From Planctomycetota bacterium (GTDB taxonomy: Bacteria > Planctomycetota > UBA8108 > UBA1146 > JAJFFE01), in assembly GCA_021776775.1 (NCBI GenBank), contig JAJFFE010000228.1, positions 1 through 54,425 of the forward strand: 54,425 nt of DNA, written 5' to 3'. Shown piece by piece: positions 25,691 through 35,075 of this stretch. The stretch's first letter is position 1, and each line of letters opens with the position of its first letter. The translations under genes were made by a program, and so were the position numbers. Below the pieces are notes generated by a model. The model did no database searches and was not told the origin of the DNA. It was given only the letters and a program-made list of their open reading frames with translations.

Positions 25691-28600
25691 TCAAAGATCG
25701 ACGATGCGAAGTTGAAACACGGAAGTCCTCGCCTCGACACTTGGATCATACATGCCGAACAACCGCATAGGTGGCAGCACGTACAACCCAGGCCGCGTCG
25801 CACGGACCACGTGATAGTCCCGATAGCCCCCCTGAAAGCGGGAGCTCCCAAAGGTGACTCGATCAGCGAAGCGCTCGGCGGTGGTGTCGTCCTCTTCGGG
25901 ATGGCCCGCCGGAGAGACCCCGCCGACCAGGGGGGACTCCACGAGGAAGTACTGTAGACGTTGGGGTGAGTTGGCCTCGAACACGAAGCGCAACAACGTG
26001 CCCAATGCAACCGGCTCGAACGGCTCGATCGCTTTCCATTCGCTGGCGCCGTCGGTCACAACCTCTCGCTCGATGACACGCCGAACCCAAAGCGTCTCCA
26101 TCGTCGAGCTTGGGTGATCGAGCCCTTCACGCGTTTGATAACGCACGGTCGCCGTGACGGAAGGGACGGGGAACTCACCCGCTCGGGGAGTCCGTTTGGG
26201 CGAAAACAGATGCAAGCGGTGGCGACCCGGGCCGGTGGAGTCGCCGGATAGCGCAACGCGTGACTCGGTGCTGACCCGCCGCTCGCCATTCCACGCGAAC
26301 TCGATCTCTGATCTTTCCTCCGGCGACCGAGCGAAAAGGCTCAACGCATAAACGGCATGGGCGGTATCGAGTGTGTTCGTCCACCCTCCGAAGCGTCGAG
26401 CCGCCAACAACCAGTCGATCAACCTCGTAACCCTCGAGTCGGAGAGATCGACGGAAGCGATTGCTCGCAAACGCAACGCGACGTCGACGATCTCCGCCGA
26501 ACCGTACTTCGTCGGTAAGTCGATCGGAATGCGAGCAGCGGCTCTTGTGCGCCCGGCCAAAACCAAATAGCAGATTCCGGCCACCTCACTGGCATCACCC
26601 TGCAACACCTCAGACTCCAGTCGGTCATCGAGAGTGGAGTTCAGCGCAACAATCGCCTTTCCATAGTCGGTGGCGTCGATATCGAGAACCGAGTTCGGAT
26701 CGGCCGGTGGTGGGTCAAGGAAGCCTTGCCGACGCGCCATGGACAAGAGCCAGGAATCAGGCGCGTCACTTGGCATGCCCGACAGGGATTCCAATGCGCG
26801 GCGGACGACTCGGTCTACCACGACTACGCCACTGTCGCGCGCGATCAATAGTCCGCCGAGCACATAACGCGTCATGGCCGAATCAGTATCGTCGTTGCGC
26901 CACCACCCCCACCCACCGCTCTCGTGCTGAAAGTGATAGAGGCGCAGAAGACCGGACTCAATCATGCCGTCCAAGCCGGGAGGTAAGTCGATCCCCCCGC
27001 CCATTCGCTGCGCCGCGGTGCGAGCAACCAGGCACGGAAGGAAACGACTCATGGTCTGCTCGACGCAGCCATAGGGATACGCGGCCAAGCCCGGGAGAAC
27101 AGTGGCGATCGCTTCGTGCGCGCTCCGATTCATCTCCAGAGTGATGTCGACCGAACTAGCAATGGCGTCCTCGGGCACGACGAACGCGTGCTCCGATGGC
27201 TCTCGCAACGAAGCAGTCAACGAGCGAATGACGTTGATGCGTTGCGTCTGGACGTCGCGACGAATCTCGATGCGATCTCGCCCGAGATCCCCCGCAACAG
27301 AAAACTCGATCCGCGCTTCGCCGGGGCGGACGCACCGCACGCGAAGATCGACGCGCTTCGACTCCCCGGGCGAGAGTGACAACGTGCGCGTCATCGCATC
27401 GGTGCTTATTGGCTCGATCGATCCGTCGAAGACGAACGATCCTTCAAATGTTCCGGCGACGTCGAGATGGCTGTGCACGATGGCGGAGACGACTGTTTCG
27501 TCACCTTCCCGCAGCGGATCCGCCACGATCAGACGCGCGAACAACGGTTGGCGAGTCCGCACTTCGGAAACAGCCAGGCCAAAACGATCCGCCCCGGAAA
27601 CCGCGCGCGCGACGACCCTCCATGTCGTGAGGTCATCGGGTCCAGTGATCTGAAGGACACACTGCCCGTCGGCGTCGGTCTGAACCGCGGGCTGCCACTC
27701 CCACGTGTCGACGAACTGCGAGCGCAGCCGCGCCTCGGGCTCCCCGCCGAGAGTGATCCACGAGCCCTCGTCCATCAAGAGGGCCTCACCGATGCCGATC
27801 GAGCCGTCGTTGCCGTTCAAGGTCGACTCCCACTGATCGCCGAGTTTGGTGGGCAACCCGAAGAAGAACTTTGGATCCATCGGAGTCTGCGGGACCAACT
27901 GGAAGATCGAGTCGTCCACGATTGCGAACTCGATCTCGGCGGGGACCGCGGTGTCGGAGAATCGAGTCGTCAGAGTCACGGTCGCGGTTTCGCCGGGACG
28001 ATATTCATCCCGATCGAACGCGACGCCGACGTCGAGGTGACGCTCCGATGGATCGGCGAAGACCGTGCAGAACGATCGTTCATGGTGCCCGGGGGCCCCA
28101 GAGATCACACCGAGATGAACACTCGCGCCCCATTCGCGACGGTACGGCAACTCGATGAGGTTAGCTCCGAGTTTCAGCTCGACACGACGGAGTAGCTCGA
28201 ACGAACCGTGGTCGGCGACAATCCACGCCGCTCCCTGAAACCGCGACTCGACGACGAGTCGCATGGTCGCGCCGGGCACGTACCCGCGGTGATCCGTCCA
28301 GATGGAGAGATCATCGTCGAGTTCGAGGGCCTCGTTCTGCTCGTGATTGGCGGGGGTCTCACCGCGGAGATCGAACACCGGAACGTCGACCCGGGCGACG
28401 TTCGTGCGATCGTTGGCCAGTCGCGCGCGAAGACGAAGCGGTCCGGCAGTCTGAGGAGTGACCGTCATCGACGCGACTCCGGCCGAGTCGGTGAGAACGA
28501 CGCCACCCGCAACCCACTCCCACTCCACCAAAGGATCATCGGGATCGCCAACTTCGATGCGCGTCATGAGCGCGAAGTGCAGCTCCACGTCCGCGGCGGG

Positions 28601-30148
28601 AATCCCCCGCTCGTCCAAGACGCGACACTTCGCCAATGCGGACTCCCCCACGATCGCGTACAGCCGGTCACAGCCGGGCTGCAGGCGGTATCGCGACGGA
28701 CGCAAGTCGACAATCATCGTCGATTCGTCGTGGAATCCCGAGTCGTCTTCAACCCAGGTCTCAACTCGATAGAGCCCAGCTTCCAGTCCGGCGGTCGGTG
28801 TCACATCGAGCTGGCCGGACGAATCGAAACCGCCGTCGAATTCACCTACGACCTCCCAAGAATCATCGGGGTCATCCCATAGCTCATCATCGCGACCGGT
28901 CAGCCAGTTGAGACCTTCGAGTTCTAGACTCGGAACGAGTCCGCTATCGACGAGGGGACGAACGTCGAGGCAACCCTGGTACGGATCGTCGAACTCGGCC
29001 CGCGGGTAGGCAAACGGCCTCCGCAGCAATTGCTCGGGAGACGTGTCGCGCTCGATACTTCCGAAGGCATGGGCGTTGGCCACAGGACCCCCGAAGAGGT
29101 ACTCGGCCCCGAGGATGAGACGAGGGCTCTCCCCACTGCGATCGACCGTACACTTCGTCCGAAACTCCGGCTTGCGATACGGTCGCACTTCGAAACGTAG
29201 GCGAGCCCCCAACACCTCGAGCGAACGAGCCCCGGCTGCCGACTCTGGAGCAATGCGAAACGACCCAGAAAACGTTCCGGCGTCGGATAACTCGCACGTC
29301 ACGCGCACCAGCGTTCGCTCCCGATCCTCTTCGACCATGCCGACCTCGACCGAGTCGAGACGAGGCACCGCCAACTGAGGCCCGTCGGTCTCACGGACAA
29401 TGCCTTTGAAGTGCACGCGGTCGCCCGGTTTGTAGACCGGTCGATCGGTCGAGAGGAACACGCGAACCGAATCGCGCGGCGACTCTTCCAACGCGCCGAC
29501 CTCTATCGACCGTACGTCGTCCCCGCGGCGCGCGATGAGTTGGTCGCCGTCCGCACGCTGTTGGTATCGAAGATCGGCTCTCCCCGTCGCGTCCGTACGT
29601 GCCGTGAGGATCTCACCGCCGACACGATGGAGGCTCACTGAGATTCCAGCCGCAGGTTCGCGGACGTCGAGTCCGGTTGCGATCACAGTCAGACCGTCGT
29701 CGTGCCCGAACACTAGAAGGGAGAACGAACGCACCGCGATGATCCGCGGTCGTCGATCGTCGCCACCGACAACGACGTATCGACCGGGGGCAACGTTGAA
29801 CCGGCTGCGTGGTCGACCGGCCGGAGTTCGCATGAGCGACTGCGGTTTCGCGGCGAGTTCGCGCCACTCGGTCGGATACTTCTCGATCTCGGTTCGAATC
29901 CGGCGTTCGTCACCACCCTCGGGAAGCGCGGGGCCCAACCCGGTCAACGCCAACTCGAGTCGCTCGAACTGATCGCCATCGCCAAGTCGATAGCACTCGC
30001 TGACGGGCTCGACCTCGATCGGGACCACGAATCCGCCCGGGGAAAAGGTGACATACGTCACGTTCGCAGCCGGGCAGCATGACGATCCGGCGAACAGCGT
30101 CACAACCCAGACAAACCCCGCGATCATCCTCGATCGTTTCAGAACCAA
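25691..30148 (-). CDS. Alpha-2-macroglobulin family protein with thioester motif
   Basis: The 1485-residue protein (TTG start) has a basic n-region and a hydrophobic segment (AGFVWVVTLFAGSSCC), so it is exported; a lipobox is not clear. The first half is a chain of macroglobulin beta-sandwich domains (VRVFLSTDRPVYKPGDRVHF, LVVESRFQGAAWIVADHGSF). In the middle is a bait-like stretch before EWQPAVQTDADGQCVLQITG. The alpha-toroid thioester domain begins YPYGCVEQTMSRFLP, with CVEQ at residues 1028-1031 matching the CxEQ thioester. Family members trap attacking proteases. The TTG at 30148 is chosen because GGGAG precedes it at the usual spacing; ATG 30127 is an alternative. No penicillin-binding protein 1C gene neighbours it, unlike E. 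coli yfhM. The 281-bp spacer up to the Wzc-like gene shows no convincing gene. Confidence 0.88.
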   Translation of the reverse strand: MVLKRSRMIAGFVWVVTLFAGSSCCPAANVTYVTFSPGGFVVPIEVEPVSECYRLGDGDQFERLELALTGLGPALPEGGDERRIRTEIEKYPTEWRELAAKPQSLMRTPAGRPRSRFNVAPGRYVVVGGDDRRPRIIAVRSFSLLVFGHDDGLTVIATGLDVREPAAGISVSLHRVGGEILTARTDATGRADLRYQQRADGDQLIARRGDDVRSIEVGALEESPRDSVRVFLSTDRPVYKPGDRVHFKGIVRETDGPQLAVPRLDSVEVGMVEEDRERTLVRVTCELSDAGTFSGSFRIAPESAAGARSLEVLGARLRFEVRPYRKPEFRTKCTVDRSGESPRLILGAEYLFGGPVANAHAFGSIERDTSPEQLLRRPFAYPRAEFDDPYQGCLDVRPLVDSGLVPSLELEGLNWLTGRDDELWDDPDDSWEVVGEFDGGFDSSGQLDVTPTAGLEAGLYRVETWVEDDSGFHDESTMIVDLRPSRYRLQPGCDRLYAIVGESALAKCRVLDERGIPAADVELHFALMTRIEVGDPDDPLVEWEWVAGGVVLTDSAGVASMTVTPQTAGPLRLRARLANDRTNVARVDVPVFDLRGETPANHEQNEALELDDDLSIWTDHRGYVPGATMRLVVESRFQGAAWIVADHGSFELLRRVELKLGANLIELPYRREWGASVHLGVISGAPGHHERSFCTVFADPSERHLDVGVAFDRDEYRPGETATVTLTTRFSDTAVPAEIEFAIVDDSIFQLVPQTPMDPKFFFGLPTKLGDQWESTLNGNDGSIGIGEALLMDEGSWITLGGEPEARLRSQFVDTWEWQPAVQTDADGQCVLQITGPDDLTTWRVVARAVSGADRFGLAVSEVRTRQPLFARLIVADPLREGDETVVSAIVHSHLDVAGTFEGSFVFDGSIEPISTDAMTRTLSLSPGESKRVDLRVRCVRPGEARIEFSVAGDLGRDRIEIRRDVQTQRINVIRSLTASLREPSEHAFVVPEDAIASSVDITLEMNRSAHEAIATVLPGLAAYPYGCVEQTMSRFLPCLVARTAAQRMGGGIDLPPGLDGMIESGLLRLYHFQHESGGWGWWRNDDTDSAMTRYVLGGLLIARDSGVVVVDRVVRRALESLSGMPSDAPDSWLLSMARRQGFLDPPPADPNSVLDIDATDYGKAIVALNSTLDDRLESEVLQGDASEVAGICYLVLAGRTRAAARIPIDLPTKYGSAEIVDVALRLRAIASVDLSDSRVTRLIDWLLAARRFGGWTNTLDTAHAVYALSLFARSPEERSEIEFAWNGERRVSTESRVALSGDSTGPGRHRLHLFSPKRTPRAGEFPVPSVTATVRYQTREGLDHPSSTMETLWVRRVIEREVVTDGASEWKAIEPFEPVALGTLLRFVFEANSPQRLQYFLVESPLVGGVSPAGHPEEDDTTAERFADRVTFGSSRFQGGYRDYHVVRATRPGLYVLPPMRLFGMYDPSVEARTSVFQLRIVDL

Positions 30149-30285
30149 ATCGCTCCCACTTTCACTCCGCGGTGACGCGCTTGCTCGCCGCGCCACCACG
30201 CCGCGCCGGCCTTGAGGGGTTGGACCGACCTGCAATTAGAGCCCTACACGACCACCGCAGCGTCACCGAGGGAGAGACTACCGGA

Positions 30286-30307
30286 CGTCACCCGGTGTTG
30301 GGTGACG
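30286..30307. promoter_or_regulatory. Inverted repeat upstream of the alpha-2-macroglobulin gene
   Basis: CGTCACCC and GGGTGACG are exact reverse complements of 8 nt around GGTGTT, about 140 bp upstream of the alpha-2-macroglobulin start, in the spacer shared with the divergent DUF2339 gene. No T-run follows, so an operator or leader hairpin is more likely than a terminator. A related CGTCACC also stands at 30261. Function is unproven. Apart from this and the tandem repeat at 30462, the 365-bp spacer shows nothing I can name. Confidence 0.35.
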
Positions 30308-30461
30308 GAAGCAGTGGGATCCCCGCATTGTCCAAACCCCGTCGCGAACTACTACACCTGACGCTCGATTTGACGGTCACGACCTTACAAGCCATCGGCA
30401 CACGCTTTGATTAGGAGGTACCCTGGTACGCGTCAGCTCTTCACGGCTTTACTGCACTACC

Positions 30462-30510
30462 CAGCCCTGCACTAGCCAGCCCTGCACTAGCCAGCCCTGA
30501 ACTAGCCAGC
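30462..30510. repeat. 15-bp tandem repeat directly before the DUF2339 start codon
   Basis: The unit CAGCCCTGCACTAGC occurs at 30462-30476 and 30477-30491, and with one change (GAAC for GCAC) at 30492-30506, followed by CAGC. A partial copy (CTGCACTACC) precedes the first. The array stops 3 nt before the ATG at 30514, where a Shine-Dalgarno sequence is expected but absent. Copy number could vary between strains and change expression. Confidence 0.85.
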
Positions 30511-30513
30511 ACA

Positions 30514-33210
30514 ATGTCGAAGGCGAGAATCATGTTCGTTCCGGTAGGAATCTTGGCGGCCATCGCGTTCGTCGTCGCCATGCGATCACGGGACCGAATC
30601 AGCCTGCTCGAACAAGAAGTCGCCGCCCTGCGGCGCCTGGCTATCGCGGCCGATGCTGACGCCGCTCGCACCACCGAAGAGCAACAACCGATACCCGCCC
30701 CCGCGACTTCGCCACTCGCCGCTCACGACAGCGATAACGACGGAGTCGAGGAGCACGTCGAGGCGACGCCGACACTCTCAGAGTCCCCCTCCGACACTAT
30801 ATCCTCGCTCGACATGCCCCCCAAACTCGAACCGGCCTCGGCTCCAATGGCCACGACCTCCGCGACTCCCGAGGAGCTGGGGCCGGACCAGTCCATATCG
30901 ATCGAACCACTCCCTCCCCGGACCTCCGCTCCCGTCCGCGCCAAGCCTCTCACGCTAGAAGAGCGACTCGGCACTCGCCTTTTCGTGTGGGTCGGCGGCA
31001 TCGCCATCGCCTTGGCCGGGATCTTTCTCGTCAAGTACACCATCGACGCTGGGCTCTTGTCGGAGTCAGTACGGGTGATTCTCGGCGCTGTGCTCGGACT
31101 CTCGGCGATCTCCGTCGGGTTCAAGCTGCACAGTCGAGCGTCGAGTGTCGCCCAATCGTTGGTCGCGGCCGGGATCGTCGATCTCTACGCGGTGGTGTGG
31201 GCGTCGGCGAAACTCTACGACCTGATTCCGGAGAGCGTCGGTTGGATCCTGATGGCAGCAACCACGGTCGCGGCGGTCGTCTTCTCGCTTCGTTTCGGAG
31301 CGTTCGTGGCCGGCCTTGGATTCGTCGGCGGCTTCTCGATGCCACTACTGCTCGGGATCCGCGTGCTCGATCCGAGCATGCTGTTCGTCCACTTCGTGCT
31401 CTTGCAAATCGGCGTCATGTTCCTCGCCACGCGAACGCGCGCGCCCGGACTGCAAGCCATCAGCGCGATCGCTTCGTCGCTCTGGTGTATCGGATGGTTC
31501 CTCGATCGGCTCGACAGCACCTCCATGCCATGGCTCGGCCTCTTCGCGCTGACCACGACCGTCACTCACACGCTAGGCTCACGGCTCGCGCCGAATGTAT
31601 CTCCGGCGACGAAGCTGTACGCATGGCTGACCAATTCCGTTGTCCTCATAACACTGACCGGCCTCCTCGCGAAGACCAACTTCGGGACGTTGGAGTGGGT
31701 CTTCTTGCTCTCGTTCGCGGCCGGTTCCATCGTGATCGGTCGAATCGACAAAGCGCAACGAGGGCTACCCTGGATGGTCGGCGCGGTCTGTGCCGGACTG
31801 TTTGCAAGCTGGGCGAACAGCACTCGTGACACCACGGCCATTTGGTCCGTGCTCGCCTCTCTGATCACGATTTTAGGAGTCGGCGGTCACCTAGCCGCAC
31901 GACGCGCCGTGCGTCCGGAGGTGTGGATCGCCCTCGCTTCGATTTTTTCGGTCGCGTTCGGATTGATCGCTCACCATGTGCCGTTACTCGAACCCGCGCC
32001 GTGGACGCTGATCTTCACCGGAATCGTGGCACTCTTCGCCGGCGGAAGCTACGCGCTCCTGCGCTGGCGAGATCAGTTCTCCGCAGACGCCGTCTTCGTC
32101 CAGCTCTGTTCTGTCGGCGTACTCGTGGCGATCACGGCTTGGGTCGCCCACGTGGAGTTCGAATTCATCGCGGCGTGGCTTTCCATCGCTTGGATCAGCG
32201 TCGCAGTTGTGTTCTCAAACTTCGCGCTACGACTCCGACTACCGCAGCTGATCTCGGCCGCAGTCGCCCTCGCCTTGCTCGCCGCCCTGCGACTCACGCT
32301 CGACCCAGTGTTTCACCCAGACGACTTCGGAGCGACTCCCATCGTAAGCGCGCTGCCCCTTCTCTACACCGCCGTCGCCGCGGCACTGCTCTGCATCGCG
32401 CGTCGCGCCGACGAAGCGCAGCGCTCCAGTGACGCGCACACGCTCGCCACGACGGCTCGCCTGGTGATCTTGTTGGGCTCCGTCTCGGTGATTCACCACG
32501 CGTTCACCGGATCGCTTCGCCCCTCGACCCCGGAGCCGTTCGAATGGAGCTGTGTCGCTACCATTTGGCTGCTTGCCGCTATCGCCATGATCCGCTTCCC
32601 CCGCTTCTCACCGTCGGCCACGTCTGTCGGGATCACCGCAATGGTTCTCGCCGTCGTCGGGCCGTGCCTTCTCGTAAATCCACTCTGGACCCCGTGGCCG
32701 GTCGCAGGGATCACTCTGTTCAACATGTCTTGGTTCATCTACGGACTGCCTGCGGCGGTCGGTCTTCTCTGGTTCGCACGCGCGTGGCCGCTACCTAGCG
32801 ACCAACGCAGCATCGCCGGAACCGCGCTCGCCAGCATCGTCCTCACCGGAGCAACCGTCCAAGTCCGCCACGCGTTCTCCGCAACATCGACACTCGACGG
32901 AATCTTCAGATCCCACGCGCCGCAAGGAGCCGAACTGTACACCTACTCGGCCATGTGGATCGCAATCGCGTTCGCGTTCCTCTGGATCGCGTACAAGCGA
33001 AAAGCGCCTGCCGTGCGCTGGGCGTCTCTCGTCGTGATGATCGCAACCACGGGTAAGATCTTCTGGATCGACACCGGGCATCTGACTGGCCTGTACCGCG
33101 TGGCAAGCTTCCTCGGTCTCGGCATCAGCTTGTTGGCCATCGGCTACCTGTACCAGCAGTCCGTGTTTCAAACGGAGGAACAAACCACCGCTGCCACTGG
33201 GTCGCGCTGA
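30514..33210 (+). CDS. DUF2339 polytopic membrane protein
   Basis: The 898-residue protein has a first helix, a short coiled coil (ISLLEQEVAALRRL), a low-complexity Pro/Glu/Ser linker (about residues 50-145), and then some two dozen predicted helices. LTLEERLGTRLFVWVGGIAIALAG after the linker is the hallmark of the DUF2339 family, whose members have the conserved opening LGxxxxVWVGGxAL. The family is widespread and has no known activity. The ATG at 30514 has no ribosome site other than the repeats before it; ATG 30532 has AAGG about 8 nt upstream and would remove six residues, so the start is uncertain. It runs in the same direction as the ABC exporter genes, 59 bp upstream of them. Confidence 0.85.
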   Translation: MSKARIMFVPVGILAAIAFVVAMRSRDRISLLEQEVAALRRLAIAADADAARTTEEQQPIPAPATSPLAAHDSDNDGVEEHVEATPTLSESPSDTISSLDMPPKLEPASAPMATTSATPEELGPDQSISIEPLPPRTSAPVRAKPLTLEERLGTRLFVWVGGIAIALAGIFLVKYTIDAGLLSESVRVILGAVLGLSAISVGFKLHSRASSVAQSLVAAGIVDLYAVVWASAKLYDLIPESVGWILMAATTVAAVVFSLRFGAFVAGLGFVGGFSMPLLLGIRVLDPSMLFVHFVLLQIGVMFLATRTRAPGLQAISAIASSLWCIGWFLDRLDSTSMPWLGLFALTTTVTHTLGSRLAPNVSPATKLYAWLTNSVVLITLTGLLAKTNFGTLEWVFLLSFAAGSIVIGRIDKAQRGLPWMVGAVCAGLFASWANSTRDTTAIWSVLASLITILGVGGHLAARRAVRPEVWIALASIFSVAFGLIAHHVPLLEPAPWTLIFTGIVALFAGGSYALLRWRDQFSADAVFVQLCSVGVLVAITAWVAHVEFEFIAAWLSIAWISVAVVFSNFALRLRLPQLISAAVALALLAALRLTLDPVFHPDDFGATPIVSALPLLYTAVAAALLCIARRADEAQRSSDAHTLATTARLVILLGSVSVIHHAFTGSLRPSTPEPFEWSCVATIWLLAAIAMIRFPRFSPSATSVGITAMVLAVVGPCLLVNPLWTPWPVAGITLFNMSWFIYGLPAAVGLLWFARAWPLPSDQRSIAGTALASIVLTGATVQVRHAFSATSTLDGIFRSHAPQGAELYTYSAMWIAIAFAFLWIAYKRKAPAVRWASLVVMIATTGKIFWIDTGHLTGLYRVASFLGLGISLLAIGYLYQQSVFQTEEQTTAATGSR

Positions 33211-33269
33211 CTGCGTCGATTCGTTAAAGTCTCTTTTCGTATCTCGAAGGCGGGCTCGGCGGAGACTCC

Positions 33270-35075
33270 ATGTGGTGGCATCACGGCGGTGACGAAGATG
33301 AGGAGTCGAACCGGCTCCCGAGTTGGACGATGCTTAAACGCATCTATCCCTTCTTGCGCCCCCATCTCGCGAGTTTCAGTCTGGCGTTCGTGCTCGGCCT
33401 GATCAGTGTGGCCATGATTCTCGGGCAGCCGATCGTGCTGAAACAGATGATCGACGTCGACTTTGCCAACAAGGACAGCGACGGGCTGTTCCGGAGCGCC
33501 TCGATCTACGTGGCGTTGCTCGTCGGTGGCGGAATCGCTGGCGGCGGGGCGACGGTGCTGCTCGGTCGGGCCGGCGTACTTGCCGTCAACCGTATCAAGC
33601 GGGTGCTGTTCGACCACTTCTTGACGCTCGGGCTGCCGTGGGTGGAAAAGCACCCGGTCGGCACGTTGGTGTCGCGCGTGGAGTCGGACAGTCAGCGACT
33701 GGTCAATCTATGCTCGACCCTCGCCATGCGGATCTTGTCGCCGCTTTGCATGTTGGTCGGGTCGGTCATCATCATATGGACGACCGACGGGCGGCTGTTC
33801 CTCATCGCGCTCGCGTTCCTCCCGGCCATGATCATCGGAACGTGGGTCATGTTCCGGCAGATGCGCAAGCGCTTTCGGGAGGAACGCCGCCTCTACGGAA
33901 AGTTGACCGGCCAAGTCGCGGAGCTGGTCCCTGCCGCCCGACTTCTGCAGGCGATTGGTCGGCGCGACTGGGCGACGACCCGGCTTGCCATCGAGAACCA
34001 AGCGTACGTCCTCTACTCGACTCGGCTGCACTTCCTCGAGTACGGCTTTTGGAGCGGTATCGGGTTCATCGAGATCCTGCTGACTGCGGGTGGCCTCATG
34101 CTCGGAGTCGGCTGGGTCGAGGACGGTTCGCTTACCACCGGAACGTTGATCATGTTCGCGCAGTACGCGGCCATGATCTATTGGCCAGTGTTGGAGCTAT
34201 CCGAACAGCTGGCCGAGATCCAACGCGCCGGCGGAGCGGCCGACCGAGTGTTCGGTGCGCTCGACCTCGAGAACCCGGTGCCGCCGCCCGCCGCGCCGAA
34301 GACGATTCCGGCGGACGCCGGATTCCAGTTCGACAACGTCTCCTTCGCTTACGATCCGAAGGAGCCGGTCCTACAGAACGTGTCGTTCGATATTCCGGCG
34401 GGACAAACGGTCGCCCTGGTCGGTGCCACCGGCAGTGGCAAGTCGACCATCATCAACTTGCTGCTACGGTTTCGCGATGTCGATGAGGGTTCGATACGCA
34501 TCGGCGGCGTCGACGTCAAAGAACTCGACCCGCTCGAATTCCGACGTCGGTTCGGGCTGGTTCTCCAGGACCTGTATCTCTTCCCGGCACCCATTATCGA
34601 AAACCTACGCGCCTTTCGGCCCGAAGTGACGGAAGACGAGGTGCGCGAGGCGGCCAAGCGCGCCGGCGTGCTCGAAGTCATCGAGCGTCGCGAAGGTGGG
34701 TTTCACGCCACGCTCGCCGAAGGTGGCGTCGACCTTTCCTACGGTGAGCGACAACTGCTCGCGTTTGCGCGGGCGCTGGCGATCGATCCCGAGTTCTTGG
34801 TGCTCGACGAAGCGACGTCGAGCGTCGATCCCGGTACCGAGCTCGATATCCAGCGCACGTTGGAGACACTGACCCGCAATCGCACGTCGCTCATTGTTGC
34901 GCACCGATTGACCACGGTCCGGCGCGCCGACCGCATCATCGTGCTCGACGCGGGTCGCATCATCGAGTCGGGCACGCATGGAGAGCTACTGAAGCTCGGC
35001 GGCCTGTACGCGAAGTTCGTCGCGCTGCAAGAAGAAGACTCTGACAACGCGAGCGCGAAGGGGGCCGAGGCATGA
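33270..35075 (+). CDS. ABC exporter half-transporter, subunit 1 (degenerate signature)
   Basis: The 601-residue protein has six helices (about 30-320) of an exporter fold and a C-terminal ATPase. Walker A is GATGSGKST (385-393). Walker B is FLVLDEATSSVD with catalytic Glu514. The signature reads LSYGE (489-493), not LSGGQ. The H-loop His is in IVAHRLT. GGAG precedes the ATG by 5 nt. It overlaps subunit 2 by 4 nt (ATGA), so the pair probably makes a heterodimer. Its intact catalytic Glu should form the active site with the LSGGQ of subunit 2. Substrate is unknown; multidrug or lipid export is the usual role of such pairs. Confidence 0.93.
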   Translation: MWWHHGGDEDEESNRLPSWTMLKRIYPFLRPHLASFSLAFVLGLISVAMILGQPIVLKQMIDVDFANKDSDGLFRSASIYVALLVGGGIAGGGATVLLGRAGVLAVNRIKRVLFDHFLTLGLPWVEKHPVGTLVSRVESDSQRLVNLCSTLAMRILSPLCMLVGSVIIIWTTDGRLFLIALAFLPAMIIGTWVMFRQMRKRFREERRLYGKLTGQVAELVPAARLLQAIGRRDWATTRLAIENQAYVLYSTRLHFLEYGFWSGIGFIEILLTAGGLMLGVGWVEDGSLTTGTLIMFAQYAAMIYWPVLELSEQLAEIQRAGGAADRVFGALDLENPVPPPAAPKTIPADAGFQFDNVSFAYDPKEPVLQNVSFDIPAGQTVALVGATGSGKSTIINLLLRFRDVDEGSIRIGGVDVKELDPLEFRRRFGLVLQDLYLFPAPIIENLRAFRPEVTEDEVREAAKRAGVLEVIERREGGFHATLAEGGVDLSYGERQLLAFARALAIDPEFLVLDEATSSVDPGTELDIQRTLETLTRNRTSLIVAHRLTTVRRADRIIVLDAGRIIESGTHGELLKLGGLYAKFVALQEEDSDNASAKGAEA

